A stretch of DNA of 64,000 nt from Clostridia bacterium (GCA_900769875.1 CAAGII010000156.1:6333-70332); one strand, 5' to 3'; shown: positions 16,962 through 25,264, counted from the first letter of the stretch. A program made the numbers and translations. Notes: a model not told the origin generated them from the sequence alone.

Positions 16962-17977
16962 CACATGTCCCCCTTTCTGAAGATGGTGTAGAAGGCGTAC
17001 ATGGTGCAGCAGACCACAAGACCCACCGCGATATTCAGATAGGGGATGAGTCCCGCCGAGAAAATCCTGCCGGGCGTACCGGGCGTGATCACAGAATGCA
17101 GGTGATTCGCGCCGGTGAAAAAGGAGTACGCCTTGCTCACGGCATAGAAGCTCAGCGCGCAGCAGGACACCACCTTAAAGGTGCGGAAGGTGAAGAAACG
17201 CTCCGTGCGGCGGAAGCCAAAGGCGTTCAGATACAGAATCAGCGCCGCGCCCATCACCGCGCCGCCGGAGAAGCCGCCGCCGGGGGAAATGTGGCCGTTG
17301 AGAATCACATACATGCCGTAGAGCAGGATGAAGGGCACAAGAAGCGTTGCGACCTTCTGCAGGATCACATCGTTCTTCGGCTCAAACATGCGGTCGTCCG
17401 CTTCCAGCTCCAGCTGGTGCGCGGCGTCGTCATCGCGCTGCGTGGTAATGCGCAGAAGAATCAGCACCGTGCACGCGGCCACAAACAGCACATGGCTCTC
17501 GCCAAGGGTATCAAAGGCGCGGTAGTCAAGAATCATACCGGCCACGATATTGACCGCGCCTGTTTCCTCCATACCCTTTTCGATGTAGCGCTGACTGACC
17601 TCATTGTTCACGGGATTGCTGGCGCTGCCAAAGGACGGCAGCCTGCTTGCCGTCTGCAGGAGCACCACGATCAGGCAGGTGCAGATGAGCACCGCGAGCA
17701 ATCCGTAAAGCCTGCGTCCCCACTTGCCGGCAGCGCGGGAACGATGATCGTAGAGCGCGTGCAGATACCGCTGCTCGGCCTCCACACTCTTGTCGTGTCC
17801 GGTGTAGCGGGCAATCTCGAGCGCTTCCTGCTCCATCTTGGCGTCATGCGCCGAGGAATCGGCTTCATCATCGTATTGACTGGTCATGACGTCGTCCAGC
17901 GGAGTCGCTCCGTCCCTGATCCAGCGCATGAGCCGTGGCCACCAGCTTTTGCCATCGTCAGGCTTCATCCTTGCCAT
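16961..17977 (-). CDS. MrpB-like subunit fused to MbhE-like segment and cytoplasmic N-terminal extension
   Basis: 338 residues in three parts. Residues 1-90 form a charged soluble segment with no family match that I recognise. Residues about 90-190 hold two helices and the motif ILDYRAFDTLGESHVLFVAA, typical of MbhE or the C-terminal part of MrpA. Residues about 205-338 are a MrpB/MnhB domain with NGHISPGGGFSGGAVMGAALIL. In archaeal Mbh-type complexes the MbhE and MbhF (MrpB) parts are separate proteins; here they are one chain. The start at 17977 overlaps the preceding gene by 20 bases. Confidence 0.88.
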   Translation of the reverse strand: MARMKPDDGKSWWPRLMRWIRDGATPLDDVMTSQYDDEADSSAHDAKMEQEALEIARYTGHDKSVEAEQRYLHALYDHRSRAAGKWGRRLYGLLAVLICTCLIVVLLQTASRLPSFGSASNPVNNEVSQRYIEKGMEETGAVNIVAGMILDYRAFDTLGESHVLFVAACTVLILLRITTQRDDDAAHQLELEADDRMFEPKNDVILQKVATLLVPFILLYGMYVILNGHISPGGGFSGGAVMGAALILYLNAFGFRRTERFFTFRTFKVVSCCALSFYAVSKAYSFFTGANHLHSVITPGTPGRIFSAGLIPYLNIAVGLVVCCTMYAFYTIFRKGDM

Positions 17978-18239
17978 GGCTCGTGCCTCCTTTCTCCCGC
18001 GTTGCGTCGATGGCGTGGATCTTCTTGAGCGTCACAAACAGGAGCAGGCTGTTGATGCCCGCGCCGACCGCAGCCTCCGTGATGGCCAGATCCGGCGAGG
18101 CCAGCAGTATCCAGATCACGCTCATCGCAAGACTCTGGCTCATAAATACCACCACGGCGGTGAACAAATCGCGCGTCAGCGCAACCGCCAGCGCGCATAC
18201 AATAATAAAGACGAGCAACAGGATGGACAGCGCTTCCAT
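17958..18239 (-). CDS. DUF4040 / MbhD-like antiporter subunit
   Basis: About 93 residues; the start at 18239 was chosen because it follows the MnhG stop by one base and removes a cysteine-rich leader encoded inside mnhG. Three hydrophobic helices are followed by a polar tail. The segment SPDLAITEAAVGAGINSLLLF is the hallmark of the MbhD/DUF4040 family, equivalent to the part of MrpA between its NuoL-like domain and its MbhE-like end. Its presence as a separate gene places the operon nearer to Mbh-type than to classical MrpA-type systems. Confidence 0.88.
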   Translation of the reverse strand: MEALSILLLVFIIVCALAVALTRDLFTAVVVFMSQSLAMSVIWILLASPDLAITEAAVGAGINSLLLFVTLKKIHAIDATREKGGTSHGKDEA

Positions 18240-18240
18240 A

Positions 18241-18600
18241 TCAGTCACCGTCCTTTTCATGCAGCACGGCGTCCGGAGCATGCACGTCCATTTCATCCTC
18301 CAGATGATCGTTGATGGTTACCTCAAGCCGCCCCACAAGGTGCGATGCCACAGGGCTGGTCAGCCACAGAAAGCAAAGCGCCACCATCATTTTACCGCTT
18401 GCGACGGTCAGTCCCTGCGCCAGCACAACGCTTGCGACCATGAGCAGCATGCCCAGCGAATCCAGCAGCGCCGCCGCATGGATGCGGCTGAGCGCGTAGC
18501 GGAAGCGGAAGACGCCCACCACGCCGCTGATATAGACAAACAGCCCGCCAAGCGCACATACAGCGCACAGAGCGAAGCGAATGATCTCCCACACGCTCAT
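18241..18600 (-). CDS. MrpG/MnhG-like antiporter subunit
   Basis: 119-residue membrane protein with three helices. The segment GVVGVFRFRYALSRIHAAALLDSLGMLLM is the standard MnhG/PhaG signature (GxxRFPDxxxRxHAxxKxxTxG in family form). The C-terminal tail is acidic. It overlaps the MnhF gene by 4 bases (ATGA). Confidence 0.9.
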   Translation of the reverse strand: MSVWEIIRFALCAVCALGGLFVYISGVVGVFRFRYALSRIHAAALLDSLGMLLMVASVVLAQGLTVASGKMMVALCFLWLTSPVASHLVGRLEVTINDHLEDEMDVHAPDAVLHEKDGD

Positions 18601-18914
18601 GATTGCTCCTCCTTTTGTTTGACCGCTTGCTTGCGGCGTGCTTCGTGATAGATGCCGATGTAGATTTTGCTCAGCAGCACCACAGCGAGGAAGGACAGTG
18701 TGGTGTAGATCAGCGCGATATCAGCCAGATATCCCTCTCCGCGCAGAAAGCCGAGGAGAAAGATCAGCGTTACGGTCAGCGTGCCCATCATGTTGATGGC
18801 GATCACGCGGTCTGCGATGCGCGGCCCGCGGATGGCGCGGATGAGGCACAGCAGCATGCACGCGCCGATCACCAGCGTTGCGGCGGTGAAAAGCATCTGA
18901 TACCAGTCACGCAC
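18597..18914 (-). CDS. MrpF/MnhF-like antiporter subunit
   Basis: About 105 residues, starting with GTG at 18914. That codon has GGAGGG 6 bases upstream, whereas the longer frame to 19013 lies inside mnhE and reads non-hydrophobic sequence. The helix segments and the motif RAIRGPRIADRVIAINMMGT are characteristic of MnhF/PhaF. It overlaps the end of the MnhE gene by 8 bases. In Mrp systems this small subunit is needed for assembly of the hetero-oligomeric antiporter. Confidence 0.88.
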   Translation of the reverse strand: MRDWYQMLFTAATLVIGACMLLCLIRAIRGPRIADRVIAINMMGTLTVTLIFLLGFLRGEGYLADIALIYTTLSFLAVVLLSKIYIGIYHEARRKQAVKQKEEQS

Positions 18915-19395
18915 GAGGCTCCCTCCCTTCCAAACGGAGAATGCGTTCCTCCATCTCCATCCCTTCCGCGCCGAATTCGAAGCTGTCGTCAAGGCAATGC
19001 ACCAGCAGCTCATCTCCCCGCACGGACACCGTGATGGTGCCGGGCGTCAGGGTGATGGAATTGGCAAGAATGGTCTTGCCCGCATCGGTTTTCAGCTTTG
19101 TATGATAGGAGATCAGCCGCGGCTGCACCTCCAGCATCGGCGACCAGATCAGGCGGATGGTGGCGCAGGCGCTGCCAATGATCTCGCGCACCAGATAGAC
19201 CAGATAGGACAATGCGCCCGGTACGCGAAGGAGCAGCCGCCATTCCGTCGCAGGTGAATACCCCAGATACCGCCACATGAAGGCGTAAAGCGCCGCACAC
19301 AGCACAAGGCCGGTCAGCGCGATCTCAAGCGTCCATGCGCCGTTGAGCAGCAGCCAGAAGGCAAACAGGATCAGAAACAATGCACAGCCCTCCAT
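18907..19395 (-). CDS. MrpE/MnhE-like antiporter subunit, first gene of the operon
   Basis: 162 residues with two N-terminal helices and a cytoplasmic C-terminal half. The segment ANSITLTPGTITVSVRGDELLVHCLD is the MnhE hallmark (NSITLTPGT). The ATG at 19395 lacks a clear ribosome site; a TTG at 19380 has GGAGGG 7 bases before it and may be the true start, giving 157 residues. Gene order E-F-G-DUF4040-(MbhE+B)-C-D-D-D-D follows the transcript direction. No hydrogenase or formate-dehydrogenase catalytic genes adjoin it, so a stand-alone cation/proton antiporter is the simplest reading. Confidence 0.88.
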   Translation of the reverse strand: MEGCALFLILFAFWLLLNGAWTLEIALTGLVLCAALYAFMWRYLGYSPATEWRLLLRVPGALSYLVYLVREIIGSACATIRLIWSPMLEVQPRLISYHTKLKTDAGKTILANSITLTPGTITVSVRGDELLVHCLDDSFEFGAEGMEMEERILRLEGREPRA

Positions 19396-19431
19396 TCACA
19401 AGGCAGGATTGCAATCAAAGCTCAAACACGA

Positions 19432-19460
19432 ATTGTAATACCATGGGTATGAAAAGTCAA
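19432..19460 (-). promoter_or_regulatory. Promoter of the Mrp-like operon
   Basis: Minus strand TTGACT (19455-19460), 17-base spacer, TACAAT (19432-19437). It lies about 37 bases upstream of the MnhE start and would drive all ten genes to the terminator near 9821. Confidence 0.78.
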
Positions 19461-19492
19461 GCTGTCGCCTGTCGAATCCGCCCGAAAAACGG

Positions 19493-19521
19493 TTGACGAA
19501 AGCACAACCTCGCGGTATCAT
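19493..19521 (+). promoter_or_regulatory. Promoter of NlpC/P60-dnaD-dnaI gene group
   Basis: TTGACG (19493-19498), 17-base spacer, TATCAT (19516-19521), 25 bases before the ATG at 19546. It is back-to-back with the Mrp-like operon promoter. Confidence 0.75.
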
Positions 19522-19545
19522 GGTAGGGACAGGGGATGATGAACC

Positions 19546-20406
19546 ATGCGAAGGCTGATTGTGCTTGCGCTGACAATGTGCCTGCTTGTCTGCGCCATGC
19601 CTGATGTAAACGCGGAGCTTCAGCGCAGTCCGGTGCTGGACGCCGCGCTGAGCATGCTGGAGGAGGACAATCTGTTTCTGCGCCGCTACAACAAGATCAC
19701 AGGCGCGTCGGTCGAGCCGTATTTCAAGCTGGGTGTGCCGTACTTTTTCGGCGGCGTCAGGGAGCAGTGGCTCTTTGCGAAGTATCCTGATTACATGACC
19801 CGCGAATGCTGGGAGAACACAACCTATTATGTCAAGGGTCAGGTGTACATCATGGGCTGGGATTGCGCCGGCTTTACCCAGTGGGTGTGGGAAAAGGCGG
19901 GGCGCGGCAAGCATGCGAGCATCTCGAAGATCATCGGCAGGGAGAGCCACAACCGGCACCTTTTGTGTGATGAGACACTGCTTGTCCCTGACTGGGACGA
20001 GCTGCACACTCTGCTGCAGCCCGGCGATCTGCTGGGGGGAACGCGCGGCAGCGGCTACCATATCATGCTCTACATCGGTACGCTCCGTGATTTCGGCTTT
20101 ACGGCGGAGGAGGTGCCGGAGCTTCGGTGGTATCTGGACTATCCGCTGGTCATTCATTGCAGCATGAATCCAGCGTTCGGGCCTCGCTTTCAGCAGTTTA
20201 TTGACGAAACGGGCGGCAAGTACACGCGCTGCAAGACCACGGACGGAGGCGTTTGCGTGGCGCTGCTGGGGCTGAGCTTCGATCAGGCGCCGCACCACGA
20301 GGTGGTACAGCTGCAGGAGCAGGCGTGGTTTGAGCTTGACAGCGGCAGGCTGCTGTTGACGCTTGTGGACGCGGATACCTATACGCGCTGGGCGTGGTAC
20401 CGCTGA
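19546..20406 (+). CDS. Secreted NlpC/P60-like cysteine peptidase
   Basis: 286-residue exported protein with signal peptide (MRRLIVLALTMCLLVC..., cleavage near VNA-EL). The NlpC/P60 fold is recognised from GWDCAGFTQWVWEKAG (Cys nucleophile), LQPGDLLGG (family LxPGDLxF), GYHIMLYIG (His) and LVIHCSM (third polar residue). The family cleaves peptidoglycan stem peptides, usually between D-Glu and the diamino acid. There is no separate wall-binding repeat. It is followed by dnaD after 27 bases with no visible terminator, so they may be co-transcribed, an odd pairing. Confidence 0.85.
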   Translation: MRRLIVLALTMCLLVCAMPDVNAELQRSPVLDAALSMLEEDNLFLRRYNKITGASVEPYFKLGVPYFFGGVREQWLFAKYPDYMTRECWENTTYYVKGQVYIMGWDCAGFTQWVWEKAGRGKHASISKIIGRESHNRHLLCDETLLVPDWDELHTLLQPGDLLGGTRGSGYHIMLYIGTLRDFGFTAEEVPELRWYLDYPLVIHCSMNPAFGPRFQQFIDETGGKYTRCKTTDGGVCVALLGLSFDQAPHHEVVQLQEQAWFELDSGRLLLTLVDADTYTRWAWYR

Positions 20407-20433
20407 GGATGCATTGCAAAGGAGGGTAACCCC

Positions 20434-21924
20434 ATGGGGATGTTCGGCTTTGACGATTCATTCGCGATGTTTGACGTCACGCCGGTGGATAATCAGTTTA
20501 TTCTGGATTATATGACCACTGCCAAGGGCGACTTTGTCAAGGTCTACCTGTATGGACTGCTGCATTGCTATCACGAGAGCGAGGACATGTGCGTCACGCA
20601 GATCGCCAAAGCCCTGGCCATGACGGATGATGAGGTGATGCAGGCATTCCGGCACTGGGAGCGCAAGGGACTTGTGCGCCGCATATCGGACAAGCCGCCG
20701 AGCTTTCGCTATGTGAACCTGAAGCAGCAGATGATCATGGGCACCGCAGCGGAGCGGGATCCCGCATATGACGCGTTTTCCGAATCGCTCTATGCTGTAT
20801 TCGGCAACGATCGCCGGCTGCATGGCAAGGAAATCAGCATGGCGTTCGAGTGGGTGGAGGAGATGGGGCTCAAGCCTGAGGTTGTCCTGATGCTCATCCG
20901 TCATATGATGATGCTGCATGGCAAGAATTTCTCCTTTGCCTCCGCGCAGAAGCTTGCGGTGATGCTTGCGGAGCAGCATGCCCTGACCGCAGAGGACGCG
21001 GAGCTGGTGCTCACCCGTGACCGACAGGCGTGGGAGGGCAGCCGCAAGCTGATTCGCCGCATGGGCAAGCACCGCGACCCCTCGCTGGACGAAATGAATC
21101 TCTATCTCAAGTGGGTGCGAGACTGGGGATATACGCCCGACGCCATCGAAGCGGCGTGCGCTGAAACGACCAAGGGTGAGCCGACCTTCGCGTATCTGGA
21201 TGGTATTCTGCGTGGCATGATGCAGCGCAGGGGCAAGGTGGCGCGCAGCGGCAGCGAGGTGCATCAGCAGCGGCAGGAGGAGCGGGAGCGAATCCAGCCC
21301 CTGAAGGAGGTCTTCCAGGCGCTCAAGAGCCGCGAGATCATCAACGACGGCACGCTGAGTGTGTATGATGAAATGCGGGAGATGTATCCGCACGAGATCA
21401 TCATGATCGCGGCGCGTGCATGCGCGCGCTATTCCGGCAACCTTGAGGACGTCGTGAACGTGCTGCGCAACTGGAAGCGCTTGAACCTTCAGAGCGCGGA
21501 GCAGATCGAGCAGTACATGTCTGCGGTCAACCGCCTGAATGCGCAGCTGAACGTCATGTACCAGCTATGGGGCGTGGGCACGCGCACCAACGCGGCCGAT
21601 CGCGCCCTGCTGCAAAAGTGGCAGGAGAGCCTCGGCTACAGCGGGGATTTCATCATCTTCTGCGCGGCGTTTGCCAATGGCGCGGACAAGCCGATGCTCT
21701 ACCTTGACAAGCTGCTGCAGGCATTCCATCAGCAGGGGATTACCACGGAGGAAGCGGCTGCGGCGGCACAAAAGGCCTTCCGCGAAGAGAAGAAAACAAA
21801 GCGGCCAAATCGCAAAACCGTCAGCGAACAGCAGTATGAGCAGCGCGACTACAAGCCAAGCAGCGAGCTGCCCGACTGGATGAAGGCCAGCATGGAGGTG
21901 GTGGACAATGACCATCACGGATGA
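20434..21924 (+). CDS. dnaD: DnaD-like replication initiation protein
   Basis: 496 residues; the start has GGAGG 11 bases upstream. The N-terminal ~100 residues form a winged-helix domain (ITQIAKALAMTDDEVMQAF region, KGLVRRI). Two DnaB_2/DnaD C-terminal repeats follow, near residues 201-265 (YLKWVRDWGYTPDAIEAA, FAYLDGIL) and 385-440 (LLQKWQESLGYSGDFIIFC, MLYLDKLLQAF). Phage-like and clostridial DnaD proteins carry this repeat to bind DNA and help load the replicative helicase. The downstream gene is a DnaI-type loader whose start overlaps by 17 bases, which supports a primosome role. Confidence 0.88.
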   Translation: MGMFGFDDSFAMFDVTPVDNQFILDYMTTAKGDFVKVYLYGLLHCYHESEDMCVTQIAKALAMTDDEVMQAFRHWERKGLVRRISDKPPSFRYVNLKQQMIMGTAAERDPAYDAFSESLYAVFGNDRRLHGKEISMAFEWVEEMGLKPEVVLMLIRHMMMLHGKNFSFASAQKLAVMLAEQHALTAEDAELVLTRDRQAWEGSRKLIRRMGKHRDPSLDEMNLYLKWVRDWGYTPDAIEAACAETTKGEPTFAYLDGILRGMMQRRGKVARSGSEVHQQRQEERERIQPLKEVFQALKSREIINDGTLSVYDEMREMYPHEIIMIAARACARYSGNLEDVVNVLRNWKRLNLQSAEQIEQYMSAVNRLNAQLNVMYQLWGVGTRTNAADRALLQKWQESLGYSGDFIIFCAAFANGADKPMLYLDKLLQAFHQQGITTEEAAAAAQKAFREEKKTKRPNRKTVSEQQYEQRDYKPSSELPDWMKASMEVVDNDHHG

Positions 21925-22879
21925 AATCCTGCGCGACCTGCAGGCAGAGTACGAGCAGCAGCGCCAGCGCGATCTGGAGACCCAACGCCAGCGGCGCGAA
22001 ACGGCGGAGCAGCGCTGCCCTGAGCTGAAGGAGGCGCTTGAAGCGCGAGAGAACCTGATCTACGACAGCATGCGCGGCATTCTTGCGGGGCAGGGAAGCT
22101 ACAGTGACCTCCCGGAGAAAATGGAAGCGCTGAACCGGCGCGTCACGTCGCTGCTGACCGGCTGCGGGCTGGACGCCGCATGGCTGGATCCGGTGTACCG
22201 CTGCTCCCGCTGCCGCGATACCGGCTACACGGGCGAGCCCATCCGCGAGATGTGCGACTGCATGCGCGGCGAATACTATCGCCGTCTCTACCGCCGGGTC
22301 GGCCTGCCCGACGCGGACGAGCAATGCTTTGAAAGCTTCGACATTCAGCTATTTCCGGATACGCCGCTGCCCGGCAGGAGCTATTCGCAGCGGCAGATGA
22401 TGCAATCATCTCGCAAGCTCTGTCAGGAATGGGCGGAGCAGTATCCTGCCGTGAAGGCAAGCTGCCTTCTTTTCAGCGGCAAGAGCGGTCTTGGCAAGAC
22501 CTTTCTGATGCGCTGCATGGCAAAGCGGCTGATCGACCGGGGTATGAGTGTACTGCTCATCAGCGCGTACCGATTTCTGGAGATTGCGCGGAAGGCCTAC
22601 TTCGGCAACGCGCCGGAGGAGCTTGAGGGGCTCATCAGCTGCGATGTGCTGATGCTGGATGATCTTGGCAGCGAACCGTTGATGGAGAATATTACCATTG
22701 TGCAGCTGTTCAATTTGCTCAACGAGCGCCAAAGCTCCGGGAAGGCCACGCTGGTGTCGACCAATCTCAACGAAAAGGAGCTGCGCGAGCGCTATACGGA
22801 GCGTGTGGCCTCCCGCTTGCTGGACAAACGTCATTGTCTGTTCATCCCCTTTGCGGGCGATGATATCCGCCGCAGCTGA
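21908..22879 (+). CDS. dnaI: DnaI/DnaC-type helicase loader ATPase
   Basis: 323 residues. Residues 1-100 are a coiled, charged segment. A Cys-rich knuckle follows (CSRCRDTGYTG, MCDCM), like the zinc-binding N-domain of DnaI. The AAA+ module has Walker A SGKSGLGKTFL, Walker B VLMLDDLGSE, sensor 1 VSTNLNEKEL and an arginine-finger region ERVASRLLD. DnaI loads the DnaB-type hexameric helicase at origins and stalled forks. The start overlaps the dnaD 3' end, indicating coupled translation. Confidence 0.92.
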   Translation: MTITDEILRDLQAEYEQQRQRDLETQRQRRETAEQRCPELKEALEARENLIYDSMRGILAGQGSYSDLPEKMEALNRRVTSLLTGCGLDAAWLDPVYRCSRCRDTGYTGEPIREMCDCMRGEYYRRLYRRVGLPDADEQCFESFDIQLFPDTPLPGRSYSQRQMMQSSRKLCQEWAEQYPAVKASCLLFSGKSGLGKTFLMRCMAKRLIDRGMSVLLISAYRFLEIARKAYFGNAPEELEGLISCDVLMLDDLGSEPLMENITIVQLFNLLNERQSSGKATLVSTNLNEKELRERYTERVASRLLDKRHCLFIPFAGDDIRRS

Positions 22880-22900
22880 GATATCGTAAGGAGCAAGCCT

Positions 22901-23248
22901 ATGAATATTCAGATGTATGTGAGTAAGAAGAATTTCGACGTTCAAAAGGCTGAGCGCTTTTTCAAGGAGCGCCGTGTGCAGGTGCAGGTGCTTGATCTGA
23001 AAAAGCACCGCCTCGGTGAACGCGAACTGCAGACCATTGGCAAAGGCGGGCTGTCTGAGCTGATTGACCGCGAAGATCGCAAGGTCAGGGAGCATCCCGC
23101 ATGCTACTACGACCGCGACAGCCTCCTTGTGCCTGCCGTGCTGGAAGCGCCGTGGCTGCTCCGTTCGCCCATTGTGCGGTGCGGAAGCAAGGTGACGGTG
23201 GGCTACGCGCCCGAAGTGTGGCAGACCTGGCTTGACGCGGAGAAGTGA
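22901..23248 (+). CDS. ArsC/Spx-fold protein lacking the redox cysteine
   Basis: 115-residue protein with the layout of ArsC/Spx family proteins: beta strand MNIQMYVSKKNFDVQKAERFF, the KKHRLGERELQTI region, and a C-terminal APWLLRSPIVRCGSKVTVGY matching the family end (LxxxPIVxxGxxxxxGF). The position that holds Cys or CxxC after the first strand (CxxCRKA) reads KKNFDVQKA, so no thiol is available for arsenate reduction or Spx-type switching. A cysteine does occur near the C-terminus (IVRCG). It lies 21 bases after dnaI. The function is unknown; a scaffold or RNA-polymerase-binding role is possible but speculative. Confidence 0.75.
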   Translation: MNIQMYVSKKNFDVQKAERFFKERRVQVQVLDLKKHRLGERELQTIGKGGLSELIDREDRKVREHPACYYDRDSLLVPAVLEAPWLLRSPIVRCGSKVTVGYAPEVWQTWLDAEK

Positions 23249-23292
23249 ACCAGGCTTCCATTCATCTAAGGCAACGAAAAGAGGCTGAGCGA

Positions 23293-23679
23293 ATGAAGAA
23301 CTACGCGCAGGTTTATGTCAAAGACAGCATGGAGGCTGCCAGAGTGTATTGCGACGCCTTTGGCGCCGAGATCACCAGGGCGTTCGTTCATGAAAGCGGC
23401 ACAGCCTATGAGCACTGTGAGCTTTCTGTGAATGGCGAGGGCATTCTGGCGCTGGCGGAAGCGAAAAGGCCGTGCAATGTGGAAACCGTGCACAGAAACC
23501 GCTGGGAGACCATGACCTTCAATGCCTTTGAGATTGGCAGTGAGGAGCGGGTGCGTCATGCGTTCGACGTGCTTCGTGAGGGCGGCGTTGTGCTGGAACC
23601 GCTCCATGAGCTTCCATGGAGCGCATGCTGCGCAACGGTGATCGACCGTTACGGCGTGTGCTGGTGGATCTCCGTCTGA
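23293..23679 (+). CDS. VOC (glyoxalase/PhnB-like) superfamily protein
   Basis: Predicted 128 residues starting at 23293 (MKNYAQVYVKDSMEAARVYCDAFGAE). The longer frame from 23245 overlaps the previous gene and has no better ribosome site. The pattern xxYVxDsxxAxxfYxxaFGAE and the C-terminal DRYGVCWWISV (family DxFGxxWxI) fit the PhnB-like branch of the VOC fold. Metal ligands are not clearly complete, so enzymatic activity is uncertain. It is the last gene of the NlpC-dnaD-dnaI group and is followed by a terminator. Confidence 0.8.
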   Translation: MKNYAQVYVKDSMEAARVYCDAFGAEITRAFVHESGTAYEHCELSVNGEGILALAEAKRPCNVETVHRNRWETMTFNAFEIGSEERVRHAFDVLREGGVVLEPLHELPWSACCATVIDRYGVCWWISV

Positions 23680-23693
23680 CGGTGCGTACCCGT

Positions 23694-23722
23694 GAAGCGT
23701 CTGCTCCATGCGGGCGCTTTTT
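23694..23722 (+). terminator. Terminator after VOC gene
   Basis: Short GC stem (GAAGCGTCTGC / GCGGGCGCTTT with G-U pairs) followed by TTTTT on the plus strand, about 15 bases past the stop codon. Confidence 0.6.
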
Positions 23723-23755
23723 GTGTGCCCGATTTTTGTTGTTGCATCGTAAAAA

Positions 23756-23792
23756 GTAAAAAGCAAGCACCTGCCCAAGGACAAGTGCCTGC
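23756..23792 (-). terminator. Terminator of the gat operon
   Basis: Minus strand GCAGGCACTTG and CAGGTGCTTGC (paired with two G-U) followed by TTTTT. It is located about 20 bases after the gatB stop codon. Confidence 0.78.
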
Positions 23793-23812
23793 CATGATGC
23801 ATGCGTTTCCGA

Positions 23813-25264
23813 TTATGATTGAGCGTCGCCGTCGAGCGCCCTGTCCACAAGCTGCTGAAGCAGCATGGGATTGGCCATGCCGCCGGTGAGCCGCATCGCT
23901 GCGCCCATCAGCGCCTTTTTCAGCGGCAGCTTGCCCGCGCGGTAGCCGGCTACCATATCAGGATGCTCCTCCATGGCCTGACGGACGCAAGCTGTCAGCT
24001 GCTTTTCGTCGCTAAGCTGGCGCAGTCCGTTGCGGCTGATGTAGTCCACAGGATCCTCGTCCTGCTCCCAGAGCGCGCAGAGTGTCTTTTTGGCGGCGCC
24101 GCTGTTGATAGCTCCGGTCTCCTGCAGGGTGGCGATCATTGCCAGATGCGCGGGATGGATGCGGATGACCTTCTCCTCGCTGTCGCCCAAAAGACGGAAC
24201 ACCTCGGTAATCAGAAGGTTCGCAAGCGTGCGCGGCGACTGGGTCTCCTTTGCTGCCTGCTCAAAATAGTCCGCAAACGCCTTGTCGCTGACGATCTGCT
24301 CCGCGGCGTAGCTGGTCAGGCCATAATCGCGCATGTAGGCCGCCTTGCGCGCGTCGGGAAGCAGCGGCAGCTCACTTTCCCACTCCTTGAGGAGCTCGTC
24401 GCTAAGGACGATCGGAGCCAGATCGGGATCGGGGAAATAGCGGTAGTCATTCGCGTTTTCCTTGCGGCGCATGCTGCTTGTTTTGCCAGTGTTCTGGTCA
24501 TAGCGGCGGGTTTCCTGCACGATGGTCTCGCCCTTGCGAAGTGCCTCCACCTGACGGCGGTATTCCTCCGCAATCGCGCCGGCGACGGACTGGAAGCTGT
24601 TCAGATTCTTCATTTCGGTGCGCGTGCCGAAGGGCTCGCCCGGCTTATGGATGGACAGGTTCACATCGCAGCGCAGGCTGCCCTCGTTCATTTTGCAGTC
24701 GCTGATGCCCGTATAGGCAATGACAGCCTTGAGCTTCTGCAGGTATGCGACCGCCTCCTGCGGCGTGCGGATATCCGGCTCGGACACGATCTCAATCAGC
24801 GGCACGCCGCAGCGGTTGCAGTCCACCAGCGTGCCCTTTTCAGGATCATGCACCAGCTTGCCGGCGTCCTCCTCAATGTGGATGCGTGTAATGCCGATGT
24901 CCTTGCTGCCTTCGGGCGTTTCAATGGTGAGATGCCCCTTGAGGCACAGCGGCAGATCATACTGGCTGATCTGATAGGCCTTGGGCAGGTCGGGATAGAA
25001 ATAATTCTTTCGATCCTGCTTGGAATATTTGCTGATGGTACAGCCCGTCGCAAGACCTGCCTTGACCGCGCTGTGCACCACTTCCCTGTTCAACACCGGC
25101 AGTGTTCCCGGAAAGCCCATGCAAACCGGGCAGCATTGCGTATTGGGCGCCGCGCCGAAGGCGGTGGAGCAGGAACAGAAGATTTTCGTCCTGGTTTTCA
25201 GCTCGACGTGTACTTCCAGTCCGATGACCATTTCATAGCCATCAATCATACGCCATTCAGCCAT
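23813..25264 (-). CDS. gatB: Asp/Glu-tRNA amidotransferase subunit B
   Basis: 483 residues from ATG 25264, which shares one base with the gatA stop (TAATG); GGAGG lies 10 bases upstream. GatB binds the mischarged tRNA and phosphorylates the Asp or Glu carboxylate before amide transfer. Visible features: the opening MVIGLEVHVELKT, zinc-site cysteines (FCSCSTAF, CCPVCMGFPG), the KNYFYPDLPK loop, and the C-terminal tRNA-binding YqeY-like tail ending in MLQQLVD. Length is normal. It is the third gene of the T-box-controlled operon. Confidence 0.97.
   Translation of the reverse strand: MAEWRMIDGYEMVIGLEVHVELKTRTKIFCSCSTAFGAAPNTQCCPVCMGFPGTLPVLNREVVHSAVKAGLATGCTISKYSKQDRKNYFYPDLPKAYQISQYDLPLCLKGHLTIETPEGSKDIGITRIHIEEDAGKLVHDPEKGTLVDCNRCGVPLIEIVSEPDIRTPQEAVAYLQKLKAVIAYTGISDCKMNEGSLRCDVNLSIHKPGEPFGTRTEMKNLNSFQSVAGAIAEEYRRQVEALRKGETIVQETRRYDQNTGKTSSMRRKENANDYRYFPDPDLAPIVLSDELLKEWESELPLLPDARKAAYMRDYGLTSYAAEQIVSDKAFADYFEQAAKETQSPRTLANLLITEVFRLLGDSEEKVIRIHPAHLAMIATLQETGAINSGAAKKTLCALWEQDEDPVDYISRNGLRQLSDEKQLTACVRQAMEEHPDMVAGYRAGKLPLKKALMGAAMRLTGGMANPMLLQQLVDRALDGDAQS

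Noticed and set aside
9863..19395. Complex I or membrane-bound hydrogenase operon
   Set aside because: Subunits E, F, G, C and B of the Mrp type are present, but no NuoB/C/D/I-like or hydrogenase catalytic genes occur in or next to the operon.
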